Origin: Methanothermobacter sp. CaT2 | GTDB lineage: Archaea > Methanobacteriota > Methanobacteria > Methanobacteriales > Methanothermobacteraceae | Direction of reading: 5' to 3' | Assembly (NCBI RefSeq): GCF_000828575.1 | Contig: NZ_AP011952.1 | Location: forward strand, 310,001 to 374,000 | DNA: 64,000 nt | Shown here: in pieces, positions 46,311 through 55,811 of the stretch | Numbering within the stretch: position 1 is the first letter of the stretch | Layout of the letters: each line of letters begins with the position of its first letter | Position numbers and translations under genes: made by a program | The notes under the pieces: model-generated | Told to the model about the DNA's origin: nothing | The model's input: only the letters and a program-made list of their open reading frames with translations | Database searches by the model: none

Positions 46311-49300
46311 ATGAAGAGGATACTTGCTGTTACCACCATGAACAACACGGCCTCACTGAAGGAGGCGCTGACCAGGATAAGGGAGGAACATGGGGACATT
46401 GTAAGCATAACTAAGGTCTACCTTGAGAAATATGAGGACCCCCGCGTCCCCATGGACGACGTGGCTGAATACATCGATGAATCCGACATAATACTCGTGG
46501 ATATAAGGGGTAACGAGAGGATAGGGAGGGAACTCCCGGGCATCCTCAGGGACAGGGATAAGACAGTCATATCCCTGGTGTGGGGGAGCAACCACATACT
46601 TTCCCTGACATCCATGGGCAAACTTGATCTTGGTGAACTCGTTGCAGCGGCACCTGGAAGGATAGATTCACTTGTAAGGGAGAGGGACCTTGAAGCCATA
46701 CTCGAACTGCATGGGTCAGATGAGATCAGGGATGACCTCAAGAGATGGTTCCAGGCCATGGACTACTATGGGGCCGGCGACCCCGACAACCTCATGAACC
46801 TGATACTCTTCCTCCTGGACAGCTACACAGACCTGGAGGTTCCCTTCGAGGACCCGGTGGAGATGCCGCCCTACGGGCTCTACCTCCCCTTCAGGGGATT
46901 CTACAGGGACCTGGAGTCCTACAGGCGGGCTTCAAACTTCAACCCGGAGCTCCCAACAGTTGGCATGCTCTTCTATTCAGGGATGCACTTCGATGACACG
47001 AGACCCCTGGTTGAGGAACTCTACAGTCGCCTCCATGGAAATGTGAACTGCACCGTGGTCTTCTCGGACGTCGAGAACAACCTGAGGGCCATCGAGGAGT
47101 ACATGGGGGACGTGGACCTCTTTGTCAACATGCAGTACTTCCAGCTGAACCGGGGCCCCCTGGGCGGCGACCCTGAGGCCACAAGGAGGCTCCTGAGGAG
47201 GATAGGCGCCCCATACCTCATCTGCCTGAGGGGCTATGAGACAGACCTCGACGAATGGGAGGCAGGTGGTGATGGCCTCAACCCGATGGAGATAGTTCTT
47301 GGCATAACACTCCCTGAACTTGACGGAGGCTTTGAACCGGTATTCACGGCGGGTATGAGGACTCTCAATGACCCCGACCTGGGGGAGGTGAGGGTTGTTG
47401 ACGTGGTGCCAGAGCGCATGGACAGATTCGCTGCAAGGATACTCAACTGGCTGAAGCTGAGGACAATGGAGAACCATGAGAAGAGGATAGGGATAATCCT
47501 CTATGACTACCCTCCGGGGGAGGCCAACCTTGGAAACGCGGGCTACCTTGACGTATTTGAAAGCCTGGAGGTTTTCCTCAGGAGGCTGAGGGAGAGGGGA
47601 TACAGTGTGAGGATACCTGATGAACCCATCAAGGATATTCTCATGAGGGAGGGACTCATCAACAGTCCATCCTACCATGAATATGGCGGCCAGAGGATCC
47701 CCCTCAGTGATTACCTGGAATTTTTCAGTCGTCTGCCAGAGAGGATCCAGGATGATGTGAGGGCAAGGTGGGGCGAACCACCGGGGGAGCTGATGGTTGA
47801 TGGTGATGACATCATCATCCCGGTGACTGAACTGGGCTCGGTCTACCTGTGCATACAGCCCTCCCGCGGGATCATGGAGACCGACAGCTACCATAGCAGG
47901 GATAATCCACCCCACCACCAGTACCTGGCCTTCTACGCCTACCTCAATTCACTGGGACTTGACGCCATCATCCACTTCGGGATGCACGGGACCCTTGAGT
48001 TTCTGCCCGGAAGGGAGACCGCCCTGGGGGCTGAATGCTACCCTGACCTGCTCCTGGGGGAGCTCCCCAACATATACCTTTACTGGGCAGGTAACACCTC
48101 AGAGTCGACCATAGCAAGAAGAAGAACCTACGCCCTCCCGGTGGCACATGCGTCACCACCTGTGAGGCAGTCTGACCTCTACGGTGACTACCTGGTACTG
48201 GAAGAACTCATCGACCAGTGGCATGGGGACCCTGATGATGGGTTGAGGGATGAAATAATTGAGAGGGCCTCACAGCTTAACCTGAGGGGGGATATCCCTG
48301 AGATTGAGTCTGAACTCTTCAGGATGAAAAGGCGACTGATACCAAGGGGCCTTCACATAATGGACTCAGAGTGGGACCCCAATGACATGGTCAGCTACCT
48401 CCTCGGTGTACTCAGATTTGACAGGGAATACCCCTCCATCCATTCAATGGTGGCAGAGAAGCTTGGACTGGATTACAGGGGTTCAATGGATACAGCCACA
48501 GGATGGGAGATTGAGAGGCACGCGGCTGAGGCTTTGAAGAGGATACTAACAGGGAAGTCAGTGGATCTTCCCCCTGAATACGTTGAATGGGTGCGTAGCT
48601 TATCTGAGCGTTGTGACTTCAGGGGTGAAAGCAGGGGCCTCCTTGAGGCACTTGAGGGAAGGTATGTGAACCCCTCCAGGGGCGGAGACCCAATCAGGGA
48701 CCCTGAGGTATACCCGACAGGCTACTCCATGCACGCCTTTGACCCCATGAAGATACCGGCACCCCTGGCCGAATCAAGGGGCAGGCTTGCAGCCAGAAAA
48801 CTCCTTGAGGACTACCTGGAGGAAAATGGGAGGTACCCCGAGACCGTTGCAGTGGTTCTATGGGGATTCGAAACCCTTAAAACAGGTGGAGATACCATTT
48901 CAATGATCCTGGAACTCCTGGGGGTGCGCATAAACAGGAAGTATGGTCCATGGGCAAAGAACATAGATGTCATACCCCTCAATGAGCTTGGAAGACCCAG
49001 GGTTGATGTCCTGGTGAACATCTGCGGCATATTCAGGGACACACTCGGATCCCAGATTGAGATACTTAACAGGGCCTTCAAAACTGTTGCAGGTCTTGAC
49101 GAGGACCCTGAGGATAATTACATCCTGAAACACAACCTTGAGGATGGAGAGGTGAAGGTCCCCCCGAGGATATTCGGACCTGGACCAGCGGAGTATGCCA
49201 GCAGCATCCCTGATATCATAGGAGGTGGTGCCTGGGATCAGGAGGATGAACTGGCAGCAGCCTACCTGGGGGAGATGTGTTACGCCTATCTCCCGGATTC

Positions 49301-49865
49301 TGTGAGAGAGGCACCGGATGAATTCAGGAGGAACCTCCAGAGGGTTGAGCTCGTGGCCCAGGAGAGGGATAACGTGGAGTATGAGGTGACAGACCTTGAC
49401 CATTACTATGAATTCATGGGCGGCCTCACCTCCTCGGTGCGGAGCCTGGGGGGTTCCTGCAGCGTCAGGGTCGTGGATTCAACTGAGGATGAAATCTACG
49501 TTGAGGGCCTTGATGAGGTTATAGGGAGGGCTGCAAGGTGCAGAATCCTCAATCCGGTCTGGCTGGATGGGATGCTCGCCCATGACCACCATGGTGCCAA
49601 GAACATCAAGGACCGGGTGGAACACCTCCTGGGATTCTCTGCAACGACCGGTGCAGTGGATAACTGGGTCTATGATGATGTTGCAGAAACCCTGATCCTT
49701 GATGATGAGATGAGGAGGAGGATCTCAGAGAACAACCCCTATGCGGCTGTGAGGATGGGTGAGATACTCCTTGAAACAGCTGAGAGGGGTTACTGGGATG
49801 CCCCCGATGAGACCCTTAACAGGATCAGGGAGGTTCTTCTTGGCCTTGAATATGAGCTTGAATAG
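46311..49865 (+). CDS. cobN: CobN/ChlH-type large subunit of a tetrapyrrole metal chelatase
   Basis: The 1184-aa protein belongs to the CobN/BchH superfamily, the tetrapyrrole-binding subunit of ATP-dependent chelatases. The signature HFGMHGTLEFLPGRE is present near residue 560, along with AHDHHGAKNIKDRVEHLLGFS near the C-terminus. ATG 46311 (MKRILAVTTM) has GGTGGT upstream; the longer open frame to 46248 overlaps the ABC gene. Methanogens usually insert cobalt with CbiX/CbiK and nickel with CfbA, neither ATP-dependent, so the true metal and substrate of this complex are open. Confidence 0.88.
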   Translation: MKRILAVTTMNNTASLKEALTRIREEHGDIVSITKVYLEKYEDPRVPMDDVAEYIDESDIILVDIRGNERIGRELPGILRDRDKTVISLVWGSNHILSLTSMGKLDLGELVAAAPGRIDSLVRERDLEAILELHGSDEIRDDLKRWFQAMDYYGAGDPDNLMNLILFLLDSYTDLEVPFEDPVEMPPYGLYLPFRGFYRDLESYRRASNFNPELPTVGMLFYSGMHFDDTRPLVEELYSRLHGNVNCTVVFSDVENNLRAIEEYMGDVDLFVNMQYFQLNRGPLGGDPEATRRLLRRIGAPYLICLRGYETDLDEWEAGGDGLNPMEIVLGITLPELDGGFEPVFTAGMRTLNDPDLGEVRVVDVVPERMDRFAARILNWLKLRTMENHEKRIGIILYDYPPGEANLGNAGYLDVFESLEVFLRRLRERGYSVRIPDEPIKDILMREGLINSPSYHEYGGQRIPLSDYLEFFSRLPERIQDDVRARWGEPPGELMVDGDDIIIPVTELGSVYLCIQPSRGIMETDSYHSRDNPPHHQYLAFYAYLNSLGLDAIIHFGMHGTLEFLPGRETALGAECYPDLLLGELPNIYLYWAGNTSESTIARRRTYALPVAHASPPVRQSDLYGDYLVLEELIDQWHGDPDDGLRDEIIERASQLNLRGDIPEIESELFRMKRRLIPRGLHIMDSEWDPNDMVSYLLGVLRFDREYPSIHSMVAEKLGLDYRGSMDTATGWEIERHAAEALKRILTGKSVDLPPEYVEWVRSLSERCDFRGESRGLLEALEGRYVNPSRGGDPIRDPEVYPTGYSMHAFDPMKIPAPLAESRGRLAARKLLEDYLEENGRYPETVAVVLWGFETLKTGGDTISMILELLGVRINRKYGPWAKNIDVIPLNELGRPRVDVLVNICGIFRDTLGSQIEILNRAFKTVAGLDEDPEDNYILKHNLEDGEVKVPPRIFGPGPAEYASSIPDIIGGGAWDQEDELAAAYLGEMCYAYLPDSVREAPDEFRRNLQRVELVAQERDNVEYEVTDLDHYYEFMGGLTSSVRSLGGSCSVRVVDSTEDEIYVEGLDEVIGRAARCRILNPVWLDGMLAHDHHGAKNIKDRVEHLLGFSATTGAVDNWVYDDVAETLILDDEMRRRISENNPYAAVRMGEILLETAERGYWDAPDETLNRIREVLLGLEYELE

Positions 49866-50060
49866 GAAGTTTGGTAGCTCCGCATTGTTAGCCTGGATTG
49901 AAATTATACGGTTGTAGCAGAATATGGACCCGGAAAGGATATCCTGCACAGAAACCGGCCCCACTGCACACATAATCAACCACAATGGTTTACAGATATA
50001 CATTCAACTTTTTTCTTTCAATAAAAAAATTAATATAATAGAAAAAATAATATAATATCC
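49866..50060. other. Spacer with T-run and TATA box of the following kinase gene
   Basis: A T-rich stretch (CTTTTTTCTTTC, about 50008-50019) may terminate the cobN operon. ATTAATATAA (50029-50038) is centred 27 bp before ATG 50061. Confidence 0.5.
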
Positions 50061-53000
50061 ATGCCATCTGCCCTTGTCGTTGAGGACGAGGCTGTAACCT
50101 CCCTTGAACTTTCAAGGCTCCTGGAATCCTGGGGGTATGAGACTGTCACTGTAAGGACCGGGGAGGATGCCATTGAAACCGCGCTGAGGATGAAACCCGA
50201 CGTCATCCTCATGGACATAGTACTCCCCTCAGATGTGGATGGAGTCACAGCAGCAAGGGCCATAAAGAAGGAGATGGACATCCCCCTGATTTTCATAACA
50301 GCCTACTCCAGCAGGGAGGTATTTGAGAGGGCAGCCGAGGTTGAACCTGAGGCCTACCTCCTCAAGCCCTTCAACTCCCGGGAACTTGGCTACGCAATGG
50401 AACTTGCAATCTACAAGAACCGGATCCAGAACCTGCTCTCACATACCAGCAGGAGGTACCAGGAGATACTGGAAACCACAGGTGAGGGTGTCTGCGTATT
50501 CAATGCTGATGGAAGCATCCAGTACTGCAATGAGAGGATGGCTGACCTCCTCTCCATGAGAAGGGACGAGATTATCGGAAGGAAGATATTTGATTTTATA
50601 CATCCCTCTGACAGGGAGACCATGGAGCGAATCCTTGATTCATGCAGAAGGGGATCCTCGGGTGAACATGAACTCCGTTTCAGGACGGATGACGGGACAA
50701 GGTGGGTGATACTCTCAGGTCACCCCCTCATTGAATCCTCCGGCTTCAGGGGAGGATTCTGCATGTTCAGGGATATAACGCCCCAGAAAATGCTTGAGAG
50801 GACGCTGAGGAGGAACAACAGCTGCCTCAGACTTCTAAGCAGGATCAACCGCCAGGCAGCCATCTCAGCCACCCCTCAGGAATTGATGGAAGGGGTTTCC
50901 GGGATCCTGATGGAGGCCAGATACTCAGGAGCATCCTTCAGGGAATCTGATGGAACCGTGATTGCAGGGGAGGGTGAAAAAAGAGTATCACCACTCCGGC
51001 CAGGCATCATCGCCGGGGAGGATACCTCAACTGCAGTCATTGAACTTGAAGATTGCAGCAAACCCCTTTACCTTGTGGTCTCAGCCCCCAGGATGATTGA
51101 CGATGAGGAGCTGGGCTTCCTCAGGGAGATAGCATCCAGCACAGCCGGTGCCCTCAGGAGGATGGACTCTGAGCAGAGGATGAATGATATTTCCTCAAGG
51201 TACCGGGAACTCTTTGAGAATGCAGGTGATGCAATATTCCTGATGAAGGACTTCAGGATAATAGGATGTAACAGCAGGGCCCTTGAACTATTCGGGGGAG
51301 ATGAGGAAGACATACTGGGCAGAAAACCATGGGAGCTATCACCTGAGTACCAGCACCATGGTAAGTCCTCAGAAATTGCCCGGAAACTTATTGAGAGGGC
51401 AATGAATGGCGAAAAATGCGAGTTCACATGGATCCACAGGAAGATCAGCGGTGAGACATTCCCGACAAGGGTGGTCCTCAGCAGATCAGGTGACATTGTG
51501 ATGGGCATTGTCAGGGACATGACTGAACTCTACAGGGCCCACAGGAAGTTAAAGGAGGAGCACAGAAAGTTCAGGGACCTGCTGGAGTCCATACCCGACC
51601 CTACCTTCGCCCTGGATACCCGTGGAAGGGTGATAGCCTGGAACCGTGAGATTGAGAGACTCACAGGCGTGAAAAAGGAGGAAATCCTCGGGAGGGGTAA
51701 CAGGGTCTACGCAGTTCCGTTCTATGGCAGGAGGACGCCGGGGCTCCTTGAATTCCTGCTGAACCCTGGAAGGGCCCCTTCAAGGTACCGCAACATCAGC
51801 AGGGAGGGTAATGCAATCTATGCAGAGGTCCATGTTGAGCACATGGGCAGGCACTTCCAGCTCAAGGCATCCCCGATCTGTGATGCGGAGGATAGAACCG
51901 TGGGGGCCATAGAGATACTGAGGGACGTTACAGATTACATTGAAACCAAGGAGAAACTCAGAAGATCAAAGAACCGTTACAGGGCAATATTTGAGAACAG
52001 GGCCACCCCCACAGCCATCACAGACCGGGAGTGGAATATCACAGGGACAAACAGGGTCTTCAGGGAACTCTTCGGTGTTGATGAGGGCTTCAATTTAAGG
52101 GACCTGCTGGACCAGGATGAACTTCAGAAACTTGAGAAACTCCGGGAATCCCAGAGGGCGCTGATAAGGATGAAGGGGGTCAGGGGAAACCTCCATGTCA
52201 TGGTCCACAGGGGTGATCTTCCAGATTCAGGTCAGATGATCCTGAGCTTCAATGACATAACAAAACTCAGGGAGTCCCAGCGGAAACTGAGGGATGAACT
52301 CCGTGTTAGAAGGGTCCTCAGTGAAATCTACCCACAAGCGGTCTCAACTGATAATCTGGTGGAATTCACAGAGTACATACTCGATGCTACATGCAAAGTT
52401 ACAGGCGCAGATGGAGGAATCATAAGACTGAGAAATGGGGAGACAATCACCATCACAGAAGGGATGGAACCCACTGAAGAGGTTCCAGACCTTGAGGGAC
52501 TCTCAGAGGATGGTAAAATGATCCGCATAACCTCCTCCTCTGCAGATATGAGCTCAGAGTTCATACTCAGGGGCAGCAGCTTCAGCAAAGCGGATCTCAG
52601 GGCTGTCAGGCACATCTCACAGTACTATATGCTGGCTGTAAAGCAGATCAGCTACAGGAGGAGGATGAATGAGCACTGGAACCACCTCAGGCTCATAAAT
52701 ATCATACTCAAGCTGGCTGATACAGAAGACCCTGAATTATTCCTCAGGGGAGTCCTTGATTTCATAATCAGATGCCCTGAATTCAATGGGGGATCAGCAT
52801 ACCTTGACCCAGATTTAAAGGTTGAGAGGGGATTGATACCTCCAGACAGCATTCCAGATACAGAAGGTGTCAGGGTGGATGGAGAAATCATTGAGATACC
52901 CCTGAGTGTGGATGGGGCTGTAAGGGGTGTCTTAAGGCTCCAGGCAGCATACAGTGACGTTAAAGAAAAAACTGAGTTCCTGGAGGTACTTGGAGGGGAA

Positions 53001-53657
53001 ATATCCGATGGTCTGCAGAGGATAACCATGCGAAATCAGCTCAGGGAATCCCTCCGTGAGAAGGAGGTCCTGCTGAGGGAGATACACCACCGGGTCAAGA
53101 ACAACCTCCAGATAGTGGCAAGTCTGCTGTCCCTCCAGACAGCATATACAGACAACCAGGAGACCCTCAATGTCCTCAGGGATAGCCAGATGAGGGTCAG
53201 GGCCATGGCAGTTGCCCATGAGAAGATATACAGGTCAAGCAGCCTCTCCATGATAAATGTTGGAGACTACCTCAGGGCAATTGCAGAGGAGATGACCACC
53301 CTGCAGTCCACCGGTGGCCTCCTTGTGGATCTCGATGTCCACTATGATGATATAATGGCTGAGATGGACAGGTGCATCCCCCTGGGCCTGATAACCAATG
53401 AGATAATCTCCAATTCAATCAAACACGCCTTCACAGGGGACAGAGGCAGGATAGTGATCTCACTCAAGAGGGAGGATGATCTTGGTATCCTTGAAATATC
53501 AGATAACGGCAGGGGGCTCCCTGAGGACTTTAACATTGATGAACTGGAATCACTCGGAATGCAGCTTGTATCAAACCTTGTGATGCAGATTGGGGGTGAA
53601 CTGGAATATGGAAACAGGGATGGCGCATTCTTCAGGATCACGTTCCCACTTGAATGA
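50061..53657 (+). CDS. 1198-aa REC/multi-PAS/HisKA_2 sensor kinase
   Basis: Domains in order: receiver (1-122, Asp52 in ILMDIVLP), PAS (about 130-248), a GAF-like region (255-370), PAS (380-495), PAS (500-630), PAS (635-740), a GAF-like region (750-865), a second GAF-like region (870-990), HisKA_2 (995-1075, [13 protein letters not shown]) and HATPase_c (1090-1198, NEIISNSIKHAF, SDNGRGLP). No TM helix, so it senses cytoplasmic signals. The ATG has no Shine-Dalgarno and a TATA box is exactly placed for a leaderless message. Confidence 0.88.
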   Translation: MPSALVVEDEAVTSLELSRLLESWGYETVTVRTGEDAIETALRMKPDVILMDIVLPSDVDGVTAARAIKKEMDIPLIFITAYSSREVFERAAEVEPEAYLLKPFNSRELGYAMELAIYKNRIQNLLSHTSRRYQEILETTGEGVCVFNADGSIQYCNERMADLLSMRRDEIIGRKIFDFIHPSDRETMERILDSCRRGSSGEHELRFRTDDGTRWVILSGHPLIESSGFRGGFCMFRDITPQKMLERTLRRNNSCLRLLSRINRQAAISATPQELMEGVSGILMEARYSGASFRESDGTVIAGEGEKRVSPLRPGIIAGEDTSTAVIELEDCSKPLYLVVSAPRMIDDEELGFLREIASSTAGALRRMDSEQRMNDISSRYRELFENAGDAIFLMKDFRIIGCNSRALELFGGDEEDILGRKPWELSPEYQHHGKSSEIARKLIERAMNGEKCEFTWIHRKISGETFPTRVVLSRSGDIVMGIVRDMTELYRAHRKLKEEHRKFRDLLESIPDPTFALDTRGRVIAWNREIERLTGVKKEEILGRGNRVYAVPFYGRRTPGLLEFLLNPGRAPSRYRNISREGNAIYAEVHVEHMGRHFQLKASPICDAEDRTVGAIEILRDVTDYIETKEKLRRSKNRYRAIFENRATPTAITDREWNITGTNRVFRELFGVDEGFNLRDLLDQDELQKLEKLRESQRALIRMKGVRGNLHVMVHRGDLPDSGQMILSFNDITKLRESQRKLRDELRVRRVLSEIYPQAVSTDNLVEFTEYILDATCKVTGADGGIIRLRNGETITITEGMEPTEEVPDLEGLSEDGKMIRITSSSADMSSEFILRGSSFSKADLRAVRHISQYYMLAVKQISYRRRMNEHWNHLRLINIILKLADTEDPELFLRGVLDFIIRCPEFNGGSAYLDPDLKVERGLIPPDSIPDTEGVRVDGEIIEIPLSVDGAVRGVLRLQAAYSDVKEKTEFLEVLGGEISDGLQRITMRNQLRESLREKEVLLREIHHRVKNNLQIVASLLSLQTAYTDNQETLNVLRDSQMRVRAMAVAHEKIYRSSSLSMINVGDYLRAIAEEMTTLQSTGGLLVDLDVHYDDIMAEMDRCIPLGLITNEIISNSIKHAFTGDRGRIVISLKREDDLGILEISDNGRGLPEDFNIDELESLGMQLVSNLVMQIGGELEYGNRDGAFFRITFPLE

Positions 53658-53658
53658 A

Positions 53659-54900
53659 CTATTCCACCCTTCCAGCGCCCCTGAGCATCAGGGACCTTTC
53701 TATCCTGGCTATGAAGTACTTCATCCTCAGGATCTTGTCCGGGCTTGTGGATACACCGTCAACACCCATCTCAACAAGTCTCCTGACTAGCATGTAACTG
53801 GTTGCAGCGTATCCAGCGGCATAGACATTCACACCACCCTCATGACAGGCTCCTATAACATCTCCCACCAGTCCAAGCACTGCAGGGTGTGAGAGGTTAA
53901 AGAGGCCGGCCACGCGGGTGCTTCTGCGGTCAACTGCAAGGCTGCACATTGTGAGGTCACTCATGCCAAGGGATATGAAATCAGCGCCAGCGGCCAGGAG
54001 TTCATCAATCTGGAGGGCCACCGATGGTGTCTCCACTGATGCCCCGACCACTATATCCCTGTGGGGCGTGATTCCTGACTCCTCCAGGAGTTCAACTGCA
54101 GTCACGTACTCATCCATGTCCCTGAGAAATGGGAACTTAAGCTGGAGGTTCCTGTAACCAGAATCCAGGAGGTTCCCAAGGGCCTCGAATTCAGCCATCA
54201 GGATCTCAGGTTCCATCAGGTCCCTTGTTATAGCCCTCATTCCAAGGAACGGGTTCCTCTCACAGGCTTCGAAGGAGCCCCTTAGATTTGTGAGCTCATC
54301 AACAGGGATATCGAAGGTCCTGAATATGACGGGTTTCGGGTGAAAGGCCTCAAGTATCTCCCTGAGCCCCTTCTCAAGGACTCCTGCCAGTTTTCCCTCT
54401 CTCAGGAGGAGGTGGGGGTGTTTCCCGGTCTCTATCACCATATTTTCTATCCTTACTGAGCCGACACCGTCTGCGAATTCAGCCACCTTTGGTGCCAGCC
54501 AGGGAAAGTTGAGGTTTACCATGACATCGGTGGCTGTCTCATGGAAACCGGGGGTATCCTCAGCCTTCACCCAGTCCATCACCCCGCGGTAGATCCCCCC
54601 TGTTTTTCCATCAACCGTTACTATCATACCTTCACGGAGGACCTCGGTGGCAACCTCTGTTCCAAGGACACAGGGTATGCCAAGCTCCCGGAGGGTTATC
54701 GCGGCGTGACTTGTGAGGCCGCCGTAGTTTGCTATGACAGCGCCTGCCCTCCGGATCTCAGGTAGCATGTCCCGGGATATCTTCCTGAAAACAGCCACCT
54801 CTCCCCATTCAAGGTTCCTCGCGTCCTCGAGGTTCCGTATTATGCGGACCCTTCCACTGCTCCTGCCTGCACCCGCACCAATACCCCTCAGAATCTGCAT
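53659..54900 (-). CDS. PEP-synthase/PEP-utilising-enzyme-like protein lacking the ATP-grasp domain
   Basis: The 413-aa protein has an N-terminal swivelling phosphohistidine domain (His65 in YGGLTSHAAI) and a PEP/pyruvate-binding TIM barrel (about 120-400; RTFDIPVDE, NPFLGMRAI, AAGADFISLGMSDLT, MCSLAVDR). Pyruvate phosphate dikinase and PEP synthase carry an additional N-terminal ATP-grasp domain that is absent here, and the layout is closer to PTS enzyme I without its HPr-binding domain. It might transfer phosphate between PEP and an unknown protein partner. No PTS gene is visible in the window. Confidence 0.8.
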   Translation of the reverse strand: MQILRGIGAGAGRSSGRVRIIRNLEDARNLEWGEVAVFRKISRDMLPEIRRAGAVIANYGGLTSHAAITLRELGIPCVLGTEVATEVLREGMIVTVDGKTGGIYRGVMDWVKAEDTPGFHETATDVMVNLNFPWLAPKVAEFADGVGSVRIENMVIETGKHPHLLLREGKLAGVLEKGLREILEAFHPKPVIFRTFDIPVDELTNLRGSFEACERNPFLGMRAITRDLMEPEILMAEFEALGNLLDSGYRNLQLKFPFLRDMDEYVTAVELLEESGITPHRDIVVGASVETPSVALQIDELLAAGADFISLGMSDLTMCSLAVDRRSTRVAGLFNLSHPAVLGLVGDVIGACHEGGVNVYAAGYAATSYMLVRRLVEMGVDGVSTSPDKILRMKYFIARIERSLMLRGAGRVE

Positions 54901-55359
54901 GAATATATATCTGTTTCATCACAGTAAAATAATCTTTTCAGTATGGTGAGGTTTCTTCTACTTTTTTGTTCACGTGAGCGCTGACATCTTTGATCCCTGC
55001 ATGGCAAAGGGTTTCTTCTGATTTTTTCAGAGTGGATTCCTGGATTGATCACTGCCTGATGATGAAGGTGAGGTATGACCACGTGTGCTCTGTTGACATG
55101 TATGTTGTCTCCCTTCTGCTGCAGAAATCCCTTTCAGTATTTAAGTGTTTCGGTTTTTTTGGGTGTGTTTGTGTTGTTTTTCTGGTCTTTTTGGGTCTGT
55201 GTTTTGTTTTTTGTTATTTTTTGTGTTTGTTTGAGTACTTCGAGTCTTTTCTGGGTCTGTGCGTCTTTGCGGTGGTTTTGTTTGTGTTTCTGGGTTTGTT
55301 GGTGGTGTTTGAACTTGTTGTATATAGTGAGGAGAAACAATTCTATCCGAGGTGATTTT
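54901..55359. other. Intergenic region with short repeats and a T/G-rich tract
   Basis: GTTTCTTCTN2TTTTTT occurs at 54951-54967 and 55011-55027, 60 bp apart. A TATA-like TATTTAAG (about 55138-55145) and a second TATATAG (55321-55327) flank the 55141-55320 tract, which is listed separately. I find no convincing gene. Confidence 0.5.
55141..55320 (+). repeat. 180-bp strand-asymmetric T/G-rich tract (88% T+G)
   Basis: Counting by hand gives 8 A and 14 C in 180 bases. Degenerate units with the core TTTTCTGGGTCTGTG recur (about 55186, 55246, 55288), always with GGG followed by TCTG or TTTG. Read in frame it would give a Phe/Val/Cys/Leu/Trp chain; the other strand gives Gln/Lys/Thr. It ends about 40 bp before csx16. 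Confidence 0.75.
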
Positions 55360-55707
55360 ATGTGTAATGAAATGGATGATGGTAGAATATATATTATTAC
55401 GAGGCACCAGAGTACTGTGGACTGGATACTGGCTAAACTGAATGGTAAGGGCCTTGACCGGGACGTCTTCGTGACTGGTCATCTTAGTAATGAGATGATG
55501 CTGAGGATGAGAAAAGGCGATATTGTTTACGGTATTCTCCCTATCCACCTGATCCGGAGGTTACTCCGTAAGGGTGTTGAGTACTTCCATGTGGTTCTCC
55601 CTCATGTCCCGTATGAGCTTCGTGGTAAGGAGCTGACTCTGAAACAGGTTAAGGAGTTTGGTGGTCAGATCTGGAAGATTGACGATATTAAATGTTTTAA
55701 GGTTTGA
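55360..55707 (+). CDS. csx16: Csx16 family (CRISPR type III ancillary, VVA1548-like) protein, orphan
   Basis: The 115-aa protein matches the Csx16 pattern: TRH at 14-16, conserved Trp22, a GHL segment (40-42), KGD at 52-54, GILPIHL (58-64), KGVEYFHVVLP (71-81), and YELRGKEL (85-92) before a final GG. The family occurs beside type III CRISPR loci and has been proposed to cleave cyclic oligoadenylate second messengers (ring nuclease). No cas gene or CRISPR array lies in this window. GAGGTGAT (55349-55356) precedes ATG 55360. The frame is open to ATG 55075, through the T/G-rich tract, with its own AAGGTGAGGT; I favour the short form because it matches family length. Confidence 0.78.
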   Translation: MCNEMDDGRIYIITRHQSTVDWILAKLNGKGLDRDVFVTGHLSNEMMLRMRKGDIVYGILPIHLIRRLLRKGVEYFHVVLPHVPYELRGKELTLKQVKEFGGQIWKIDDIKCFKV

Positions 55708-55811
55708 TGAATAATGGTTCGAATTAATGGATTACCTCTTTTTGGAGTTATCGGTGAGTTATGGGATTATTTATGGTTGATGAAGCTTTTGTTTAGGTGG
55801 AGCTGTTAAAG

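Noticed and set aside
46977-47918. 313-codon open frame antisense to cobN
   Set aside because: Shadow of a GC-rich coding region; the cobN frame has clear family motifs and the antisense frame none.
55134-55340. Minus-strand ORF rich in Gln, Lys and Thr
   Set aside because: Its composition is a by-product of the T/G-rich tract; no ribosome-binding site or recognisable motif.
55075-55359. In-frame N-terminal extension of csx16 with its own AAGGTGAGGT site
   Set aside because: It would translate the T/G-rich tract into a Cys/Phe/Trp/Leu chain not seen in the family. The Csx16 core starts at 55360 with a better Shine-Dalgarno.
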